Shown here one piece after another: positions 12,554-25,395 of a DNA stretch of 64,000 nucleotides. The DNA comes from Ooceraea biroi. Lineage: Eukaryota > Arthropoda > Insecta > Hymenoptera > Formicidae. Location of the stretch: contig NC_039509.1 in assembly GCF_003672135.1 (NCBI RefSeq), positions 5,580,001 to 5,644,000 of the forward strand, read 5' to 3'. The notes below the pieces were generated by a model. That model ran no database searches. It saw only the letters and a list, made by a program, of their open reading frames with translations, and was not told the origin of the DNA. A program made the translations under genes and the position numbers. Position 1 is the first letter of the stretch; every line of letters starts with the position of its first letter.

Positions 12554-15500
12554 TGTTATATTCGGGAAATGAGTATTATTATATTTTTCTACAAAATTTC
12601 TCTCTTGTTTGCCGAACAAATACCTAAAGCTGGCAGGCTTACTCCAATAGTTTTCGTCACTTGCTCATGATGATTGCTTATTTTTTGTACGACTGGTTCT
12701 ACGACTTTGTATCACACATAAAATTATTATTAAATGTAGGACACGCGTGTATATTTATTGGAATTGACTCCCGCAGTCGACATATGGTCATTGGAGGATG
12801 ACACATGGACAGAGGTGAGCTATTGGTATTTAAGGCCCCTGCGGAACCACACTTAAAGACCGGATGTGTCGACACACACAATTGATTTCGTAAACGCACT
12901 TGAAAATAGAAGGGCTTGCGTGACTCATGCATGCCTTTCGTCCTATACGCTTTCTCCCCATGTGCGAACTTGATTCCCGCAAAACATGGGAACAAAAACA
13001 ATTTCTAGGACGAGGAGAGGAATTTCACTATTCCAAGTTTGAAAGAGGATCTCGAGTCAAAGGGAACCTTGCACGTGCTCCGAATCTACGCAAATTTCGG
13101 CAATTTCTTCAGATGATTCTCACGTGATTACGTGAAGAGAAATCGTCGTCGCTACCAATGCTTGCGCGCCGCTCGTTTGAATTACCGGAAGGGAATGAAC
13201 GGGTTGAGAGTTTCAGCGGACTGAAATTGGTATAAGGAAACAATCGGCATAGAAATTGGTAGTTGCTAGAGAGACAAACTCACCGTGCCAACGAGTTAGC
13301 ATGCAAATTGTGGCGGGAGTACGGTTAGTTCGACAGTCCCTGAAGTTACTCGCGTTCCCTGGCGTTCTCCCCTTCGCGATACTGCTCGGTCAGAGGGGCG
13401 GATGCAGTTATTGCAAAGAAATCGCGATCCCGCGCGTTCCGCAAACTCGATACGACTCGAAACGCAATACATACAAAAAAAATTGAAGAAAGTTGCTCCA
13501 TTCTGCATTAATTTATTTCATTAATGGTAATTCTTGTTTTTCTTATTTTTATCTCATTCGCGTTCTGGCATGCGAAAAATCCGCGCGCTCGCAGCATCAT
13601 CGACGATCGACAAATGAGAAGGGGAGGGGGGAGAGATCGAGCAAGGCATCGACCGGAATAAAAGCGCAATGTGCAATTAAGCGCGCAATGGCGCCGAATG
13701 CGCAGCGAGACGTTGAACCCGGTCCGATCGCAGAGATTGCCTTTGTGATTAAACAAAAGTGGGTTAATGTCGTACCATCGGGATCTGTGCATCCGTAATG
13801 GCGTTGACATCCTGGATGCTCCCCCCTGCCACAACTATTACGAGAGAACAATGGTGCGTACATTGTTCCTTAACGCCGTTCTGTGTTTCTTTTTTACGGA
13901 CGCGCACTGGCGCCGCGTGTTGAATGATCGGTGGAGGAGGGGAAAGGGGGCTAGGTGCAGCATCCTTTAATTGCATACGCGTACGGGGAACCACCGGGGC
14001 GCGCCTTTTTCAGCGTAACGATCGTAATTAATAAAATCGAAACTAGTGGCTAACTGGTTACACGGCTCGCACGCGAAGGACTGAACCGCGGCTTCTTTTT
14101 TAGCAAAATTAGCAAGAAAAAAGAGGAAAGAGAAGAGTGCGTGCACGTGTTTGCCTAAATAACTTCGTTTGCTACTCTTTTGTTACGTTCCTGCATACGG
14201 CGCGCCTTTTCCGCCCTATGGAAAGTGCTCGATGCGAAAAGCACGTCCGCTTTCCTTTAATAGATGTTTCGTAGCGAGCAACTCGGTCAAGGAACTTCCA
14301 CCGAACGGTGAACTTTGCTCATAACGATGCATACGTTTAAGTTGAATGTATATAGCCGTGCGCAAAATGGCAGTTTCGCTATCGCTCCGTTCCGTGCTGT
14401 TTCCTAATTTTTTCCGCTTCTACATTCGCAATTTATAGGTTTCGCTATTTTTACCATTGACTAACGGTATATAGCATAACAATGGCCTATCTTGGTCTGA
14501 GCGGCACGGATCATAAAATATTATGTCGTACGTAAGACGTAGAGCCAGAGAAAGATGGCTGATTTATGTTATTTCTTAATCTCAGGCGGATATAAAGTCT
14601 CAAAAAAGATAGGATTTTTGTTTTTGAATATTCTATGCGAGAGAGAACGGCTTGGCCGTGTTCCCTTTCGAAACCACGAAGTAAAGTTCTTGTCAGTTGC
14701 AAAGCTGCAGTGATAATAGCGTACGTGTTAATCGCACGGAGCGTTAAGGCTTATGTGTTGCAACACTAAACTGAATCAGCCATAATTGTCGGCAAAATTG
14801 CCACCAAATTTCACTGGTAAATACATCACAACCAGATTTCCGTGTTTATTTATTTGGTTTTGTAATTGTTGCGACATTACTGTTTTATCTTTGCAAATAT
14901 AATTGTTATAAAATGTCCGCTATTATATGTTAATTATAATACAATATATAATAATGTGCATGCGGGTGTGAATAAATAAACCATGTTACCAAAGTTTGCA
15001 AAGAACATAAACACCATAAAACAATACTTTTAAACATGTCAAAAACTGTTTAATGTAAAAATATACTTTCCGAGTTTTTGGCAACTCGGTTAATAAAAGT
15101 TCCTTTACTAAAAAAAAAAAAGACGAAACATCTCTCGACCATGACGAAATCTCGCTCCACAGTCGGTGTTCATTCCATGTTTCTTACATCACGCGGAATA
15201 AGACCGCCGCGTCGGCCGTCGAGAAGATGGTGCAACTTTGATGAGGGAGACAGGGAGCGGCGGGGTTTCGTGGGTGCCCTAGATGAGAAGTCCGAGTGTC
15301 AGTCAGCCGGTCAACAACCCGTCTCCTTAGAAGTGTCGTCGTGGAAGTATCGCGTGCCTTCGTCCATTAACCCGGTTAATCGCACGCTCGTTAATTCCCA
15401 TTTCGCGCGGCACTTCTGATCCATTCTTAAGTCGCCCGCGTTTTGCCGTTATCTTCTTCGCGATATTAATCGCTTTCGGAGTCTGAGCATTCTATCGCGA

Positions 15501-18500
15501 AAAGATTCGAGAGTTATCCGCACGAGCGATATCCCATTACGTGGAATTTTTGCGAGGATTGCATGAAAACCTAATCGGCGATTAAAGCGAATCACTTGAC
15601 GACCGCAATACGTATGAGAATTTGAATTATTTTATCTGAAGCACGTTTTGCCAGATGAGATTTATAGAGATGCTCTCATCAGGAAGGCGGTTACTTGTCG
15701 ATTCTTGCTATTCTTACCGTTAGTGACGTAAGTGTGTCAAGGTATAAGTTAGAAATATTTAAATGTCGTTATGGTATCGCCAAGCGGTACTTGTATGTAT
15801 AAATCTGCATCCCGATCATCGCAGTGCAGCGGCGGGACCGCTATTTATGAATTTAGCCCACGCCAGTGTGTCATAATGCTGCTATATGCGATTAGTTTAT
15901 TTTGAAGGTGACGCGACCGAAAACTAGTCAGATGAAAACTAAAAAAAAACTAAAACCTAAAAAGTGAATATTAGTTGTAGAATAAGTCGCACAGATATGT
16001 TCTGCTAAAAATATATCTCTGATTCTCTTAATCTGTTGAATTCCATTATTTCACTCCATTATTACGCTATTGTGGAACTTGATGTACCTAGCTGTTTAGA
16101 TTCTCATTTATAACAGTAATTATTCCCAAATCGATATAGCTCCTCTGCTTTGTCGACGAGAATAGAGAACGGTAACGGACTATCAATTTGATCTTTCGTT
16201 CGTTCCGACATCCTCTGGACGAGACGAATATTTGAACGCAATTAAATCGTTGCTCGTGCGGGCAGAGTCATATTCTCGCTTCCCCTCGACGGGCACATTC
16301 TCCGCACCATATATCGGTATAAATAACTCGAAGAGGGCCGCATAAGAGAGCGAGAGCAGAGGAGCGGAGCTCGAGACTTCCACCGGCTGGCTGGTGAACG
16401 CATTCGCGTGCACGCGCGCAGGAGGGGGCGTGCGTGTACGTGAGTTGACTCGCTCGCACTTACTGGCCCCGGGCCAGGATTAGTCATCCGAAACACGGGC
16501 CTCACGCGTTCCGGTCTACGTGCGCATCCCGCTCGTCGGGGAATCAAGCCGTTGTTTGGTTTCCGAATTTCGGACGTTGCGGAACGCCCAGGGAGGTCCC
16601 GCGAGGAGTTGACCTCGATGCTGAAGCGCGCGCGAAAATAGATCGCTTGCTGTAATCCGAAACAAGTGTAGCGGACGTTTCGTTCCTTACGTGAGATACA
16701 AGAGCAAACAGTCTTTACAGTCTTTAGAGACCTGTTCCTCCTGATCAATTCCGAATCGAAGACACGTACATTGTCGTTCCGTATTACGTGGATCATCGGG
16801 TCGACTTTGGCAAAGTATTGGTATGTTCTCGAGAAACATGGAAAGGGGACTTGTTTCAACATCGCGAGGATTTGCATACTAAACGCACGATGCTTGATTA
16901 GACGGGAGCGAAGACGTGCAACGGTAAACGGCAGTCTAGGACCCATAATGTAGTTTTCCCGAGATCTTCCGTTCCGATATTTCATTAGAATCTATCGGCG
17001 CGTTTGATGACTTTCGCAGGCAGTTTTGTTCTTCGTGTCCTCTCCCATTCCCTCCCCGCTCCTTGCCGTAACGTCCTTCATGGAGTAAGCACCTCCGGTT
17101 TCTCTCATCCGGAGAACAAGGCACTCAAACGGAGTCGAGTGCTTTTTCTCCCGTAACAGACAACGCGTAACGAGACGGTCTTGTTATATTGCGTTTCCTT
17201 CTCTGACCTAGCGCTAGTCGGTACTCTCTTCATGATCGGCGGGCTTGCTTCTCCCCCGCCTACCTCCGGTGCCCCCAAATTGCCGTCGCGGCAATTCTGC
17301 GTTTTCTGGGGCTTAAATGCGTACTATCGAACGAAATTACTAGCGATAGCAATCTTCAGTATTATTATTATTAGTACTATTATCATGTTGCGTCGTACGA
17401 ACGCCTGCTGTATTATTTTCTATCGTTGCGAATGGAATTGCGAGTAGAATTGCACAATGCACTCGAAACTCGAAGAGAGGAATTGCGCAAAGGACGTAAA
17501 ATTGTTTTTTGCATATATATCATATAAGTACATGTATTATTTACAAGGATATTACCGGCAAAATATTCTTTATGGTATGTTGAAATGCTGAAAAATGGAG
17601 ATCACTTAGATTACCGAGACATGTCCACTTTCCATTATTTCTCTCATCTTGCCGCATTCTCCTTGATTTTTCTCTCGTTTTCGTCGAGTCCGATGACATT
17701 TCCTCTCTATGAACGAGAATGAAACGTCGTTTGCTGTGGGTGGGACTCGATCAAGGATTGGATCAGGAAATCAGACGAAATTGAATGCGTCTCCTCTTGT
17801 GTGCTAACGAAACAGATGATTCTGTACGTAAATGTCATTGTTGTAATACAATTGACGATATATTCGCAGCAGTAAAGCAGTATTTAGACCTTTATATTTA
17901 ATAAAAAGAAAAGAATGACGACAAATTATTAAGTGCACAAATTAATCGGTGCATTTTTTGAAGAAATTGAACTTTTATTTGCTTCCTTGTTTTGAGAGGG
18001 GATTCATCAGCTGTCCGATAAACCGAGAAAGGTAACAGAAAATGATGACAAATATTTCGAAAAGTGACATGTTTATTATTTTTTTGTAAATAAATAAAAT
18101 TTTGTAAAGGTTTAATTTCTTCAAAGAGAGCACCGAATTAATTTGCGCGCTTAATAGAATGCTGCGTCTCATTTAGCCCAAATGTTAATGCAAATAAAAG
18201 GTGTGTCGTGCACAGTTGACATTGCACATTCGTTAACTATCTAATGAGCATATTGGACAAATGCAACAATGCACACGCCATAAAGACTGAATCCACAGTG
18301 CTCGCATGGCTTCGTTATCTGCTGTCGTGACGTTTGCATACTCGTCTGAGTATTGACACACGCGACCTGCTACCGCGAACCTACGATTGCGATTCCGTCG
18401 AATAAATCCGATACTGCGGCCACGTTTACTATCGAGGCTCGCCAATTCGCGTGCAATTCGATTATTAGTTAACTTGCGTTAACGCACTGTCTCCTTTACC

Positions 18501-21500
18501 TTCACGTTGCGGATCGAACGATCCGCATCCTTGATCTCGATCAGACATCGAAATGCAAAACTTCCGAGTGAGTCTGTTTCTAGGAAAAATATCATTGAAG
18601 TTTGGAAAATTTCAAAAATCAGGCTGGAATAATAAAGATTTGCCAAAAACGAATAACCGAAATGCGAACTCCCATATCGCCGGATCTTGCGAAATTGCAA
18701 TTCGATGGCTATTCGATTCTCGAAGTGGCGCATTGTCTGTACACGTACGTGACATCAGAGTTGCGAGACGGTCGAGCAAACTCTGAACGAACGAAGCGTA
18801 TTCTGGCGATTGATTGCAATCCCGTTTTTTGCCCTTTCCCAACTTTTTACGGTGCGTTTTTCCGTTTGCCCCGTTTCTCAGGTGAAACGAGACGTGTAAA
18901 AATATGGCGAGGGTCTAAATGTAACATGTCTAATGTCACTCTTGGTGGATGACCATCGCTATAATGTCAAATACTTCCCTGTGTTACCTCGACAATCTTA
19001 CGTACAGGGATGTGCGTATTAACCGCAAGTAATTTTCACGGACGGCGGAACACGACTGTATCCTGCACGTGCAAAGAGGCATTTTTTCCCCCTCGGAAGC
19101 ACGCGTTCTATGGTCATATCCAACGAGTGTTTTACGGTTATCGCTACGAGGAAAAACGACTTCCACCTCTTTACCGGAGATGCTGTATGTACAGCGCGAC
19201 GCGATTGTAATCGAGACAAAATGCAGAACTAATGAATTTATTAACCACGATACAAATGACACGAATGATAGCTCAAGACGCGGTTGACATAAATTGTAAA
19301 TTGAACGTTTCAATCCTATTTTGGAAGCTCGACAATTATATTAATGATTAATAAAGCTTCTCGTGAAAGCGTGATGGTTCAATTAAACATTGATCGTCAA
19401 CGTAAATAAAGTATCTTGATAAAATTATACTCCACATTTAATTATCCGAAATTGCAATATAATTACGACGTCTCAAAACTCGCACGTTGTTATCAGATAA
19501 GAACACAGGATAAGATCAAGACGTAAGTGTGATAACGATTATATATAACAGACTTTAAAATCTCATCTCATCAATACATCTTGCTGCATCTGACTCAATC
19601 CTCGCGAAATTGTTCCGCTGGAATTATTGATCTTGCTTCACTGAATGCATTGTGCACGTTGCACGATTCTAACATGTGATATGTACAATGACATTTGAGG
19701 TTTGCGTACAAACAAGAGCAATGCGCGCCGGTCGAGAGCTAATAGGAGCACGTTTAACGAAGGACGGGGACCGAGGCAAGGCGGTGGATTCCATGTAATT
19801 AGGAGGGCAGACTTGTCAAGGTTGAGGATCACTGGTTGGGTCTCCGCATCCATGGAGATAAAAGGGGACTGGCCGTGGCGAGTCAAAGCGTGGAGCGTCT
19901 CTTGTTTCGCTCGTTCGCCCGTTCCTTTCCAGCAGAATTGCGAGTTTAACTTTCCTTTTTCCGGTGATATTGCGTCTTGACTTACAATTAGCGCGACTTC
20001 AAGAAGAATCGCGATATCTGATGAAAGATGGGATCGATCGTTGCGCGTACAACGGTGTGCACTTCCGCCTCCTGTTTCTATAATTATCGAAAGATATTAA
20101 AGTTTACCTCTTTTTCGCCCTCTCTCGTTCTCTTTCTTTTACAAGAGAATGTAATGCTAAGCTTAATATCCGACGGAATATTCGGTGAAATATTCTTCTC
20201 TCACGGCGAAGAACCCTGGCGGCGGAATCAATATTCCGACACAACTTCCGCAAAACGCGCCGCCCTGAGAAAATATCGAGCGAGGAAAATCGAGCGTGAG
20301 ATTACACGCGTGACTTTACGAGCCACTTTATTAAGGATATATCATCCTTCGTGGAAAATCGATAGGCGGGCCAGAGTTAACGGCCGGCCTCGGCGGCGGC
20401 GGACCGCGATTGACTATCGGCCACAATTGACGTCTAATCTACTAATAATGAAGTTACGCGACGAAGGTGAGCAGCGTGTAATGCAAAGTAATTAACGAAG
20501 AGATTAGCGGCGCGAGAGCTAATGTCTATTAAAACGACACGTCTCTTCGTCTTGCCAGTTGATAGATGATCTCTCGCGACTTCGAGTCTCCCCGAAATTG
20601 CGCATGAAGCTAGCAGGAAACGAGCGATCCAGCCGCCTCATCGATACTTTAGTCATCGGCTCTTCACTCGGCACGCGATATGAACCTTTGCGCCGTGTGC
20701 GAACATCGCATTAAGCGGCCGCAAAAAACTTATCCGCCAACTTCCAACAAGTTACGAAGTACGTCGAAGCGAGGCGGTTTCCGCCGCGACCAACTTGTGG
20801 CCTTTATTCGCCTTTATTCGCGGGCTCCACTGCGAATGCGTGCATCTCGGCTGCAGTATTTACGCTCCTCGTGCAAAACCCGAACGGGAGCGTACGAATG
20901 GTCCGTGGTTAACGCTGCTACATTTTCACTTAATGCTTTTCACCATTTAGAATGCGTTAAACTATAATTACGTCCCTGCCCCCGCGTTATCATCATCGCT
21001 CACCTCCCGCAAATGGCACTCATCGAAACCCATTTATCGCTCGTCGCTGGCTCGCGCGGGATCATTTCCATCCAGAAGCGTAAATTTATATTTAGGATGT
21101 CCGCGGAGCGTTAGGCGAATATCCGAAAATCGAGTAATCGGCGACGGCTAAAGTGTTTAAGCTCTTCGTCGAGACCGAACCAGATCCTGAAATCGAAATC
21201 CTAAATCTTGCGTAAATCTCGCCACGGTTCGATGGAATTACGTTCGCGTTTTGCCGAGGTTCGTCATGCGTTAAATCTGCGCTCGGTTAAAGCTTCTAAA
21301 GTACGCCGCATATTTATCGTATGTATAGAAAATACAAAATGCACGGAAGCACGAGGTAGTTAGTTTAACGTTAACATCGTTTCCTGCTCGTTTTGCCACT
21401 GCATTTTCGCGCTGCGTACCGCCCGTCCCGCTAAAACGGCGGGCGCGCGTTTTATCGATAAAAGGTCAGCTGTTGGAAATTTATTGTAATAATTTCCGGC

Positions 21501-22115
21501 GCCGACGCAAAAGCTGTTAAGCTCGATGGACAATGAACGCCGGGTGGCCGTTGAGGATCTTATTAGAAAAGTTCATAAACCGATTAAGACCTCTTTAAAG
21601 TTTAGCCGAAAGCGGCTTAACAGAACGCTGAATCGCGGTATACGAGGTCTAATAATGCCGTACGAATTTATCGAGTGGAGGCGCGATTCACGAGGAATAT
21701 CCCCTCGAAAAGGATGTCATCCGCATCATTTTTCGGATTTATATAATCCGGAGATTCCACGCGGATGTTTATGTATTTAGGATCGATAACTTTAATCTCC
21801 TTGCCGTCACGAGCGCACTTTTTCGCGCGACGCCGCGTTCGCTCTCTCGAGAGACGCGACATTCATTTTGTCGACCAAGTAATAAAAACGTCTCCCTCGT
21901 CAAGAAGTGGATGTTGCAGTGGTATGCTGGTGGGTGCTGCACCTGTGTGTTACCCGTTGACGACGATAAATAGCACCGTGTCGCGTTAATAGCGAAGAGC
22001 CGCTTTCAATAAAATTGCACGAAGACGCAAAAGAAAGAGTCGACTGGTCGCTAAATGGCTAATTATCACAGCCGTTTAGCGATGTTATCTTGCGCTGCTC
22101 GTGACAATCTTACTC
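12554..22115. other. Upstream flank of Dg, no gene recognised
   Basis: Several overlapping frames of 60-250 codons occur on both strands (for example 16242-16985 minus and 20028-20495 plus). They fall in CpG-rich stretches, are Arg/Ser/Cys-heavy, overlap one another, and lack recognisable domains or exon logic. A run of short ATT/ACT repeats lies near 17350. Enhancers may be present but cannot be read from sequence alone. Confidence 0.45.
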
Positions 22116-22882
22116 ACAAGGAAAGGTTTTTAGGTGTTACACTCGGATTTCAAAAATTTTTTGCATGCAGGTAGGGAGGTCCCCAAATAGAAGAAAAATG
22201 ATAAAAGTAGCGGCCCAAATGCATATTTGCGCGCTACGTGCGCAATTTTCGATGTTAGGTTAATTACTCAAAAATGCTATTTCCAATCGAATTCTTTACA
22301 TTTTTTATTTCACCTAATGCACAACGCTTTAAAAAGAAATCAAAACCAAAATTAAAACTGAAAGAATTAAAAACCTCCCTTGACCAGATCTTTTATGTCC
22401 TCGTTATGGATTCTGATCAAATCTATTTAAAGTCGCGTACAATAAATCACGCAGAAAGAGCAAACTACGATCTGCGCAATGTACAATTATTCGAAATTGT
22501 GTGCATTGGCAGTTGCAGTAAAAAATTAAAAAAGTTACGATGCAAATACCATTTTTGAGCAATGGGCCTTTTATACGCACCGTGCTCGCGCGGCACGAGA
22601 TTACATTAGACGCTCGTATTTTCTACACACACACACGCGCGCACACACACACAAAAGTATTCAAAGCAATATAAATGTGCATTAGGTGAAATAAAAAATG
22701 TAAAGAATTCGATTGGAAATAGCATTTTTGAGTAGTTAACCTACATCGAAAATTGCGCACGTAGCGCGCAAATATGCATTTGGGCCGCTACTTTTATTTT
22801 TTTTCTTCTATTTGGGGACCTCCCTACCTGCATGCAAAAAAGTTTTGAAATCCGAGTGTAACACCTAAAAACCTTCCCTTGT
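22116..22882. mobile_element. Fold-back element with ~208-bp inverted arms
   Basis: Left arm about 22116-22323 and right arm about 22675-22882 are inverted copies with only scattered substitutions and small length changes. Both contain TTTTTAGGTGTTACACTCGG, GGTAGGGAGGTCCCCAAATA and GCGCGCTACGTGCGCAATTT-like blocks. The 351-bp centre has a CA/CG-repeat stretch and no transposase motif. Outer ends match as ACAAGG(A/G)AAGG; no target duplication could be fixed. This is the plan of a non-autonomous fold-back or long-TIR transposon. It sits directly upstream of the GC-rich promoter region. Confidence 0.85.
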
Positions 22883-24189
22883 CAGTATTAAGGGAAGACT
22901 ACGTTCCATCTCGGAGATACATTTTGGAGTCCAACAAGAGCCCCCCCCCCCCATTTTTCGACACTTTGTCGAATCATCGAACGTCGTGCGGGAATTCGTA
23001 TCTCTCGATAGATGGATTCGCTGGCTTCGTGCGTTAGCAAATTGTTGGAAAAAGGAAAGATTTATGCGCAACACGCGGCAAAATCCCACAACGCGTGGCA
23101 CCGCGAGAGATGACAGTGGTTGTTGCACTCGGCCGGCGATAAATAACGCCGCGTCGTGTGACAGAGCGTCAGAGATGTTATTAACGACAATCGATCTAAT
23201 ATTAATCTCGCCCACACGTTCGCGGGTGCGCGCGTACACACGGACGGCACGAGGGTCCGAGGGAGAGGTGGCGGAGAGCGAGAGCGCGCGTCTGGTCGCG
23301 CGACCTCGCAGGGGACAGTGCTCCGAGCGCGCGCTGATTGGTCCGCCAGCGCGGGGCCAACGGAAAGTATCGTCTGCGGGGTGCACGCACACACGATCGG
23401 CGGAGAGGGTTTTCCCCTACTCCCGCGATCGCGAGACGCGTGGAGGGGGTAGGTTGAATCGCGAAGAGGGAGAGAGATGCACCGTCATCGATAGCAGCGA
23501 GGAAAGAAAGCGGTGGGAGAGAGACGGATCGTTGTCGGGAGGGAGAGAGAGAGAGGAGAGCAGGCTGATTTGAACGGGCAGGGATGCGCTGTGCAAGCAT
23601 CGGCGGCGGATCGGGCGAGGGAGAGCGCGCGGTTCTCCGCGCGTTGAAGGGAGGCGGACGGACCGAAGCGCTGCGCCGGTGCGAGAGAGACGGGTCTATA
23701 TTCACGGTGTCGGTAGGGATAGAACCCGCACTCGGGGAGAAAGAGAGAGAGAGAGAAAATCTCATATGTACGTGTATGTTGAAAAAAGATGGAGCGGCAC
23801 AGCTGCGACCGGCCAAGAGAGAAGAAAGATGGGATAGTGTTAATATTTGGCTCGAAATAACGAGAAATGAAAAGAGACGAGGACCAGTCGCACAGCAACT
23901 GGTAACTAGTGCGACAAGGAAAGGATGAGAAAGAGATCGAGAGAGAGAGAGAGAGAGAGAGGGGGGGGAAGAACGTTATTCTGTGTGCAGCGTGGCAAAC
24001 CGTGCGAGTCGGAGTGAGATGGCGATGCAGCGTGGGAGTAAGGGAGAGAAGAGAGATAAAGACAGAATGAAAAGCCGGTGGAGGGGAACTGCGAACAGAG
24101 GGGATGGGCGAGCGGCGGCAGGAAAGCCGCCGGGCGCCATACTGCCGTCCGCTCGTTCCGCGTCCGCACAGTACGCGCCCAGCGGCTAG
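22883..24189 (+). promoter_or_regulatory. Probable Dg promoter region, CpG/GAGA-rich
   Basis: The base composition rises sharply to GC-rich with very many CpG dinucleotides and repeated GAGAGA tracts. This is unlike anything else in the window, and it ends in a good 5' splice donor after 24567. GAGA repeats are common at insect promoters, where GAGA factor binds. Dg is the only + strand gene recognised downstream, so I infer this is its promoter. No TATA box or precise initiator is claimed. The long overlapping open frames on both strands here follow from the lack of AT-rich stop codons. Confidence 0.5.
23939..23968 (+). repeat. (GA)n tract followed by poly-G
   Basis: An uninterrupted GA dinucleotide run of about 22 nt passing into a run of eight to nine G. 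It lies within the inferred promoter and is a candidate GAGA-factor platform. Confidence 0.8.
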
Positions 24190-24567
24190 TCGCGGTATAT
24201 CGCGGCGTCATCTTCGCCGCCGTCGTTGCGGTCGGTCGTTCTCTCGGTCGGCGCCGGTGGTGCGCGTAACACGCACGCACACCCACGCACCTACGTTCTC
24301 CCTTTGTCGCGCGACGACGCGTCGGTGCGCGCGCCCGCGGAGCGGTCGCCCCGTTCTCTCGGCCGGCGTTTCTTTTTCATTTTCTCCGCCGTCGCCCCCC
24401 GTGCGTTGTCCGCGAGGACGCACAAGGAGAACAAGGAGCGGAGGAGACGTCGCAGGCGGAACTTTTTTCTGCCGCAACCAGGACCCGTTATCGCCGTCGT
24501 CGTTTCCCCGCCGCCTCGCCGTTCCTTCCCTCCCGCGGAGCGCCTCCGCACCGCACTGAGATACAAG
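24190..24567 (+). other. Probable 5' non-coding exon of Dg
   Basis: The GC-rich block ends with ACTGAGATACAAG then GTGAGT, a strong insect donor with the exon ending at 24567. The next acceptor that makes sense in Dg is TGACCTGTTGCAG before 52573, 48 nt ahead of the initiator ATG. The exon's 5' end is unknown; 24190 is only a rough limit placed where the CpG density peaks. Linking this exon to Dg is inference, since no transcript evidence is available. Confidence 0.45.
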
Positions 24568-25103
24568 GTGAGTGATGCACGTACACCTGACGGAGCGGCG
24601 GCGGAGACGCGTTTAAGGTTATGTGATCGCTTGCGGCGCCGACGTACGCACGGAACTAGGATTCCAAGTGCGGAGAGTGCCCGGCGAGTGCGCCGAGTGC
24701 ACTGCCTCGGTTCCGCTCGACGCGAGGTGCCCCGTGTCGCATTGCGCTCCGTTTTCCCCCTTTTATCGACAATGCCGTTCTTACTTTCGTTTCGCTGACG
24801 CGGTACGAACTCCGCACGCGTGCCGCAGCGGGCGGAGATGGGAGATCGAATCAATGGCCGGCGAGATCGACAACCGTATTCCCTCGTCAGGAAACGGGAA
24901 ACTCCCCACGGTATTTAGGCGATTCTCCGTAGGGAAGATGATAATCTATGATAATAAGTGGATACAGACAGACGGAGACAGATAGAGATGTCACAATATC
25001 TGCGTCACGCAAGATCAGAGGCGCGTATCGAGAGTTACGTGTCGAATCATTGGAAGATCACTGCCTCGGTGATGCCGATTACTATATCCTTGCCATCGCT
25101 GGC

Positions 25104-25395
25104 TTAACCCTAGCTTCCCACACAGGGGTGCCTGAAACCTCAAGTAAAATAGGTGTAAAGCAATTCATGATTTTTGAATGTAATCTTTTTTTCTCAAGCG
25201 AATATTTTACAAACTACTTTGTTTTTCAAATTTTCCTATGAATAGCCATATTCCTTGACGTGTGACATATCGATGGAAAAAAGTGATTTAAAATCAGTTG
25301 ATTTTTTAAATATTTTTAACTAAATGTTCGTGGGATAGCCTGTACCTCAGTGTGGGAAGCCCGTGAAAATTGAAGTTGTGGGAAACTAGGATTAA
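25104..25395. mobile_element. piggyBac-like MITE with TTAA ends
   Basis: TTAA at 25104-25107 and again at 25392-25395 flank a 284-bp body. The body starts CCCTAGCTTCCCACA and ends TGTGGGAAACTAGGA, imperfect inverted repeats with about 13 of 15 positions matching. A second inverted pair, CTTCCCACAC near 25113 and GTGTGGGAAG near 25353, forms an additional asymmetric repeat. TTAA duplication plus CCC-type ends and internal repeats fit piggyBac non-autonomous elements. There is no coding capacity. Confidence 0.6.

Noticed and set aside
16242..16985. 247-codon minus-strand frame
   Set aside because: Composition is Arg/Ser-rich with no domain, no supporting splice logic, and it overlaps other equally open frames in CpG-rich sequence.
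22986..24854. Many overlapping long frames (110-204 codons) on both strands in the GC-rich block
   Set aside because: They arise because GC- and GAGA-rich DNA has few stop codons. They are Arg/Ser/Pro-rich, mutually overlapping, and none resembles a known protein.
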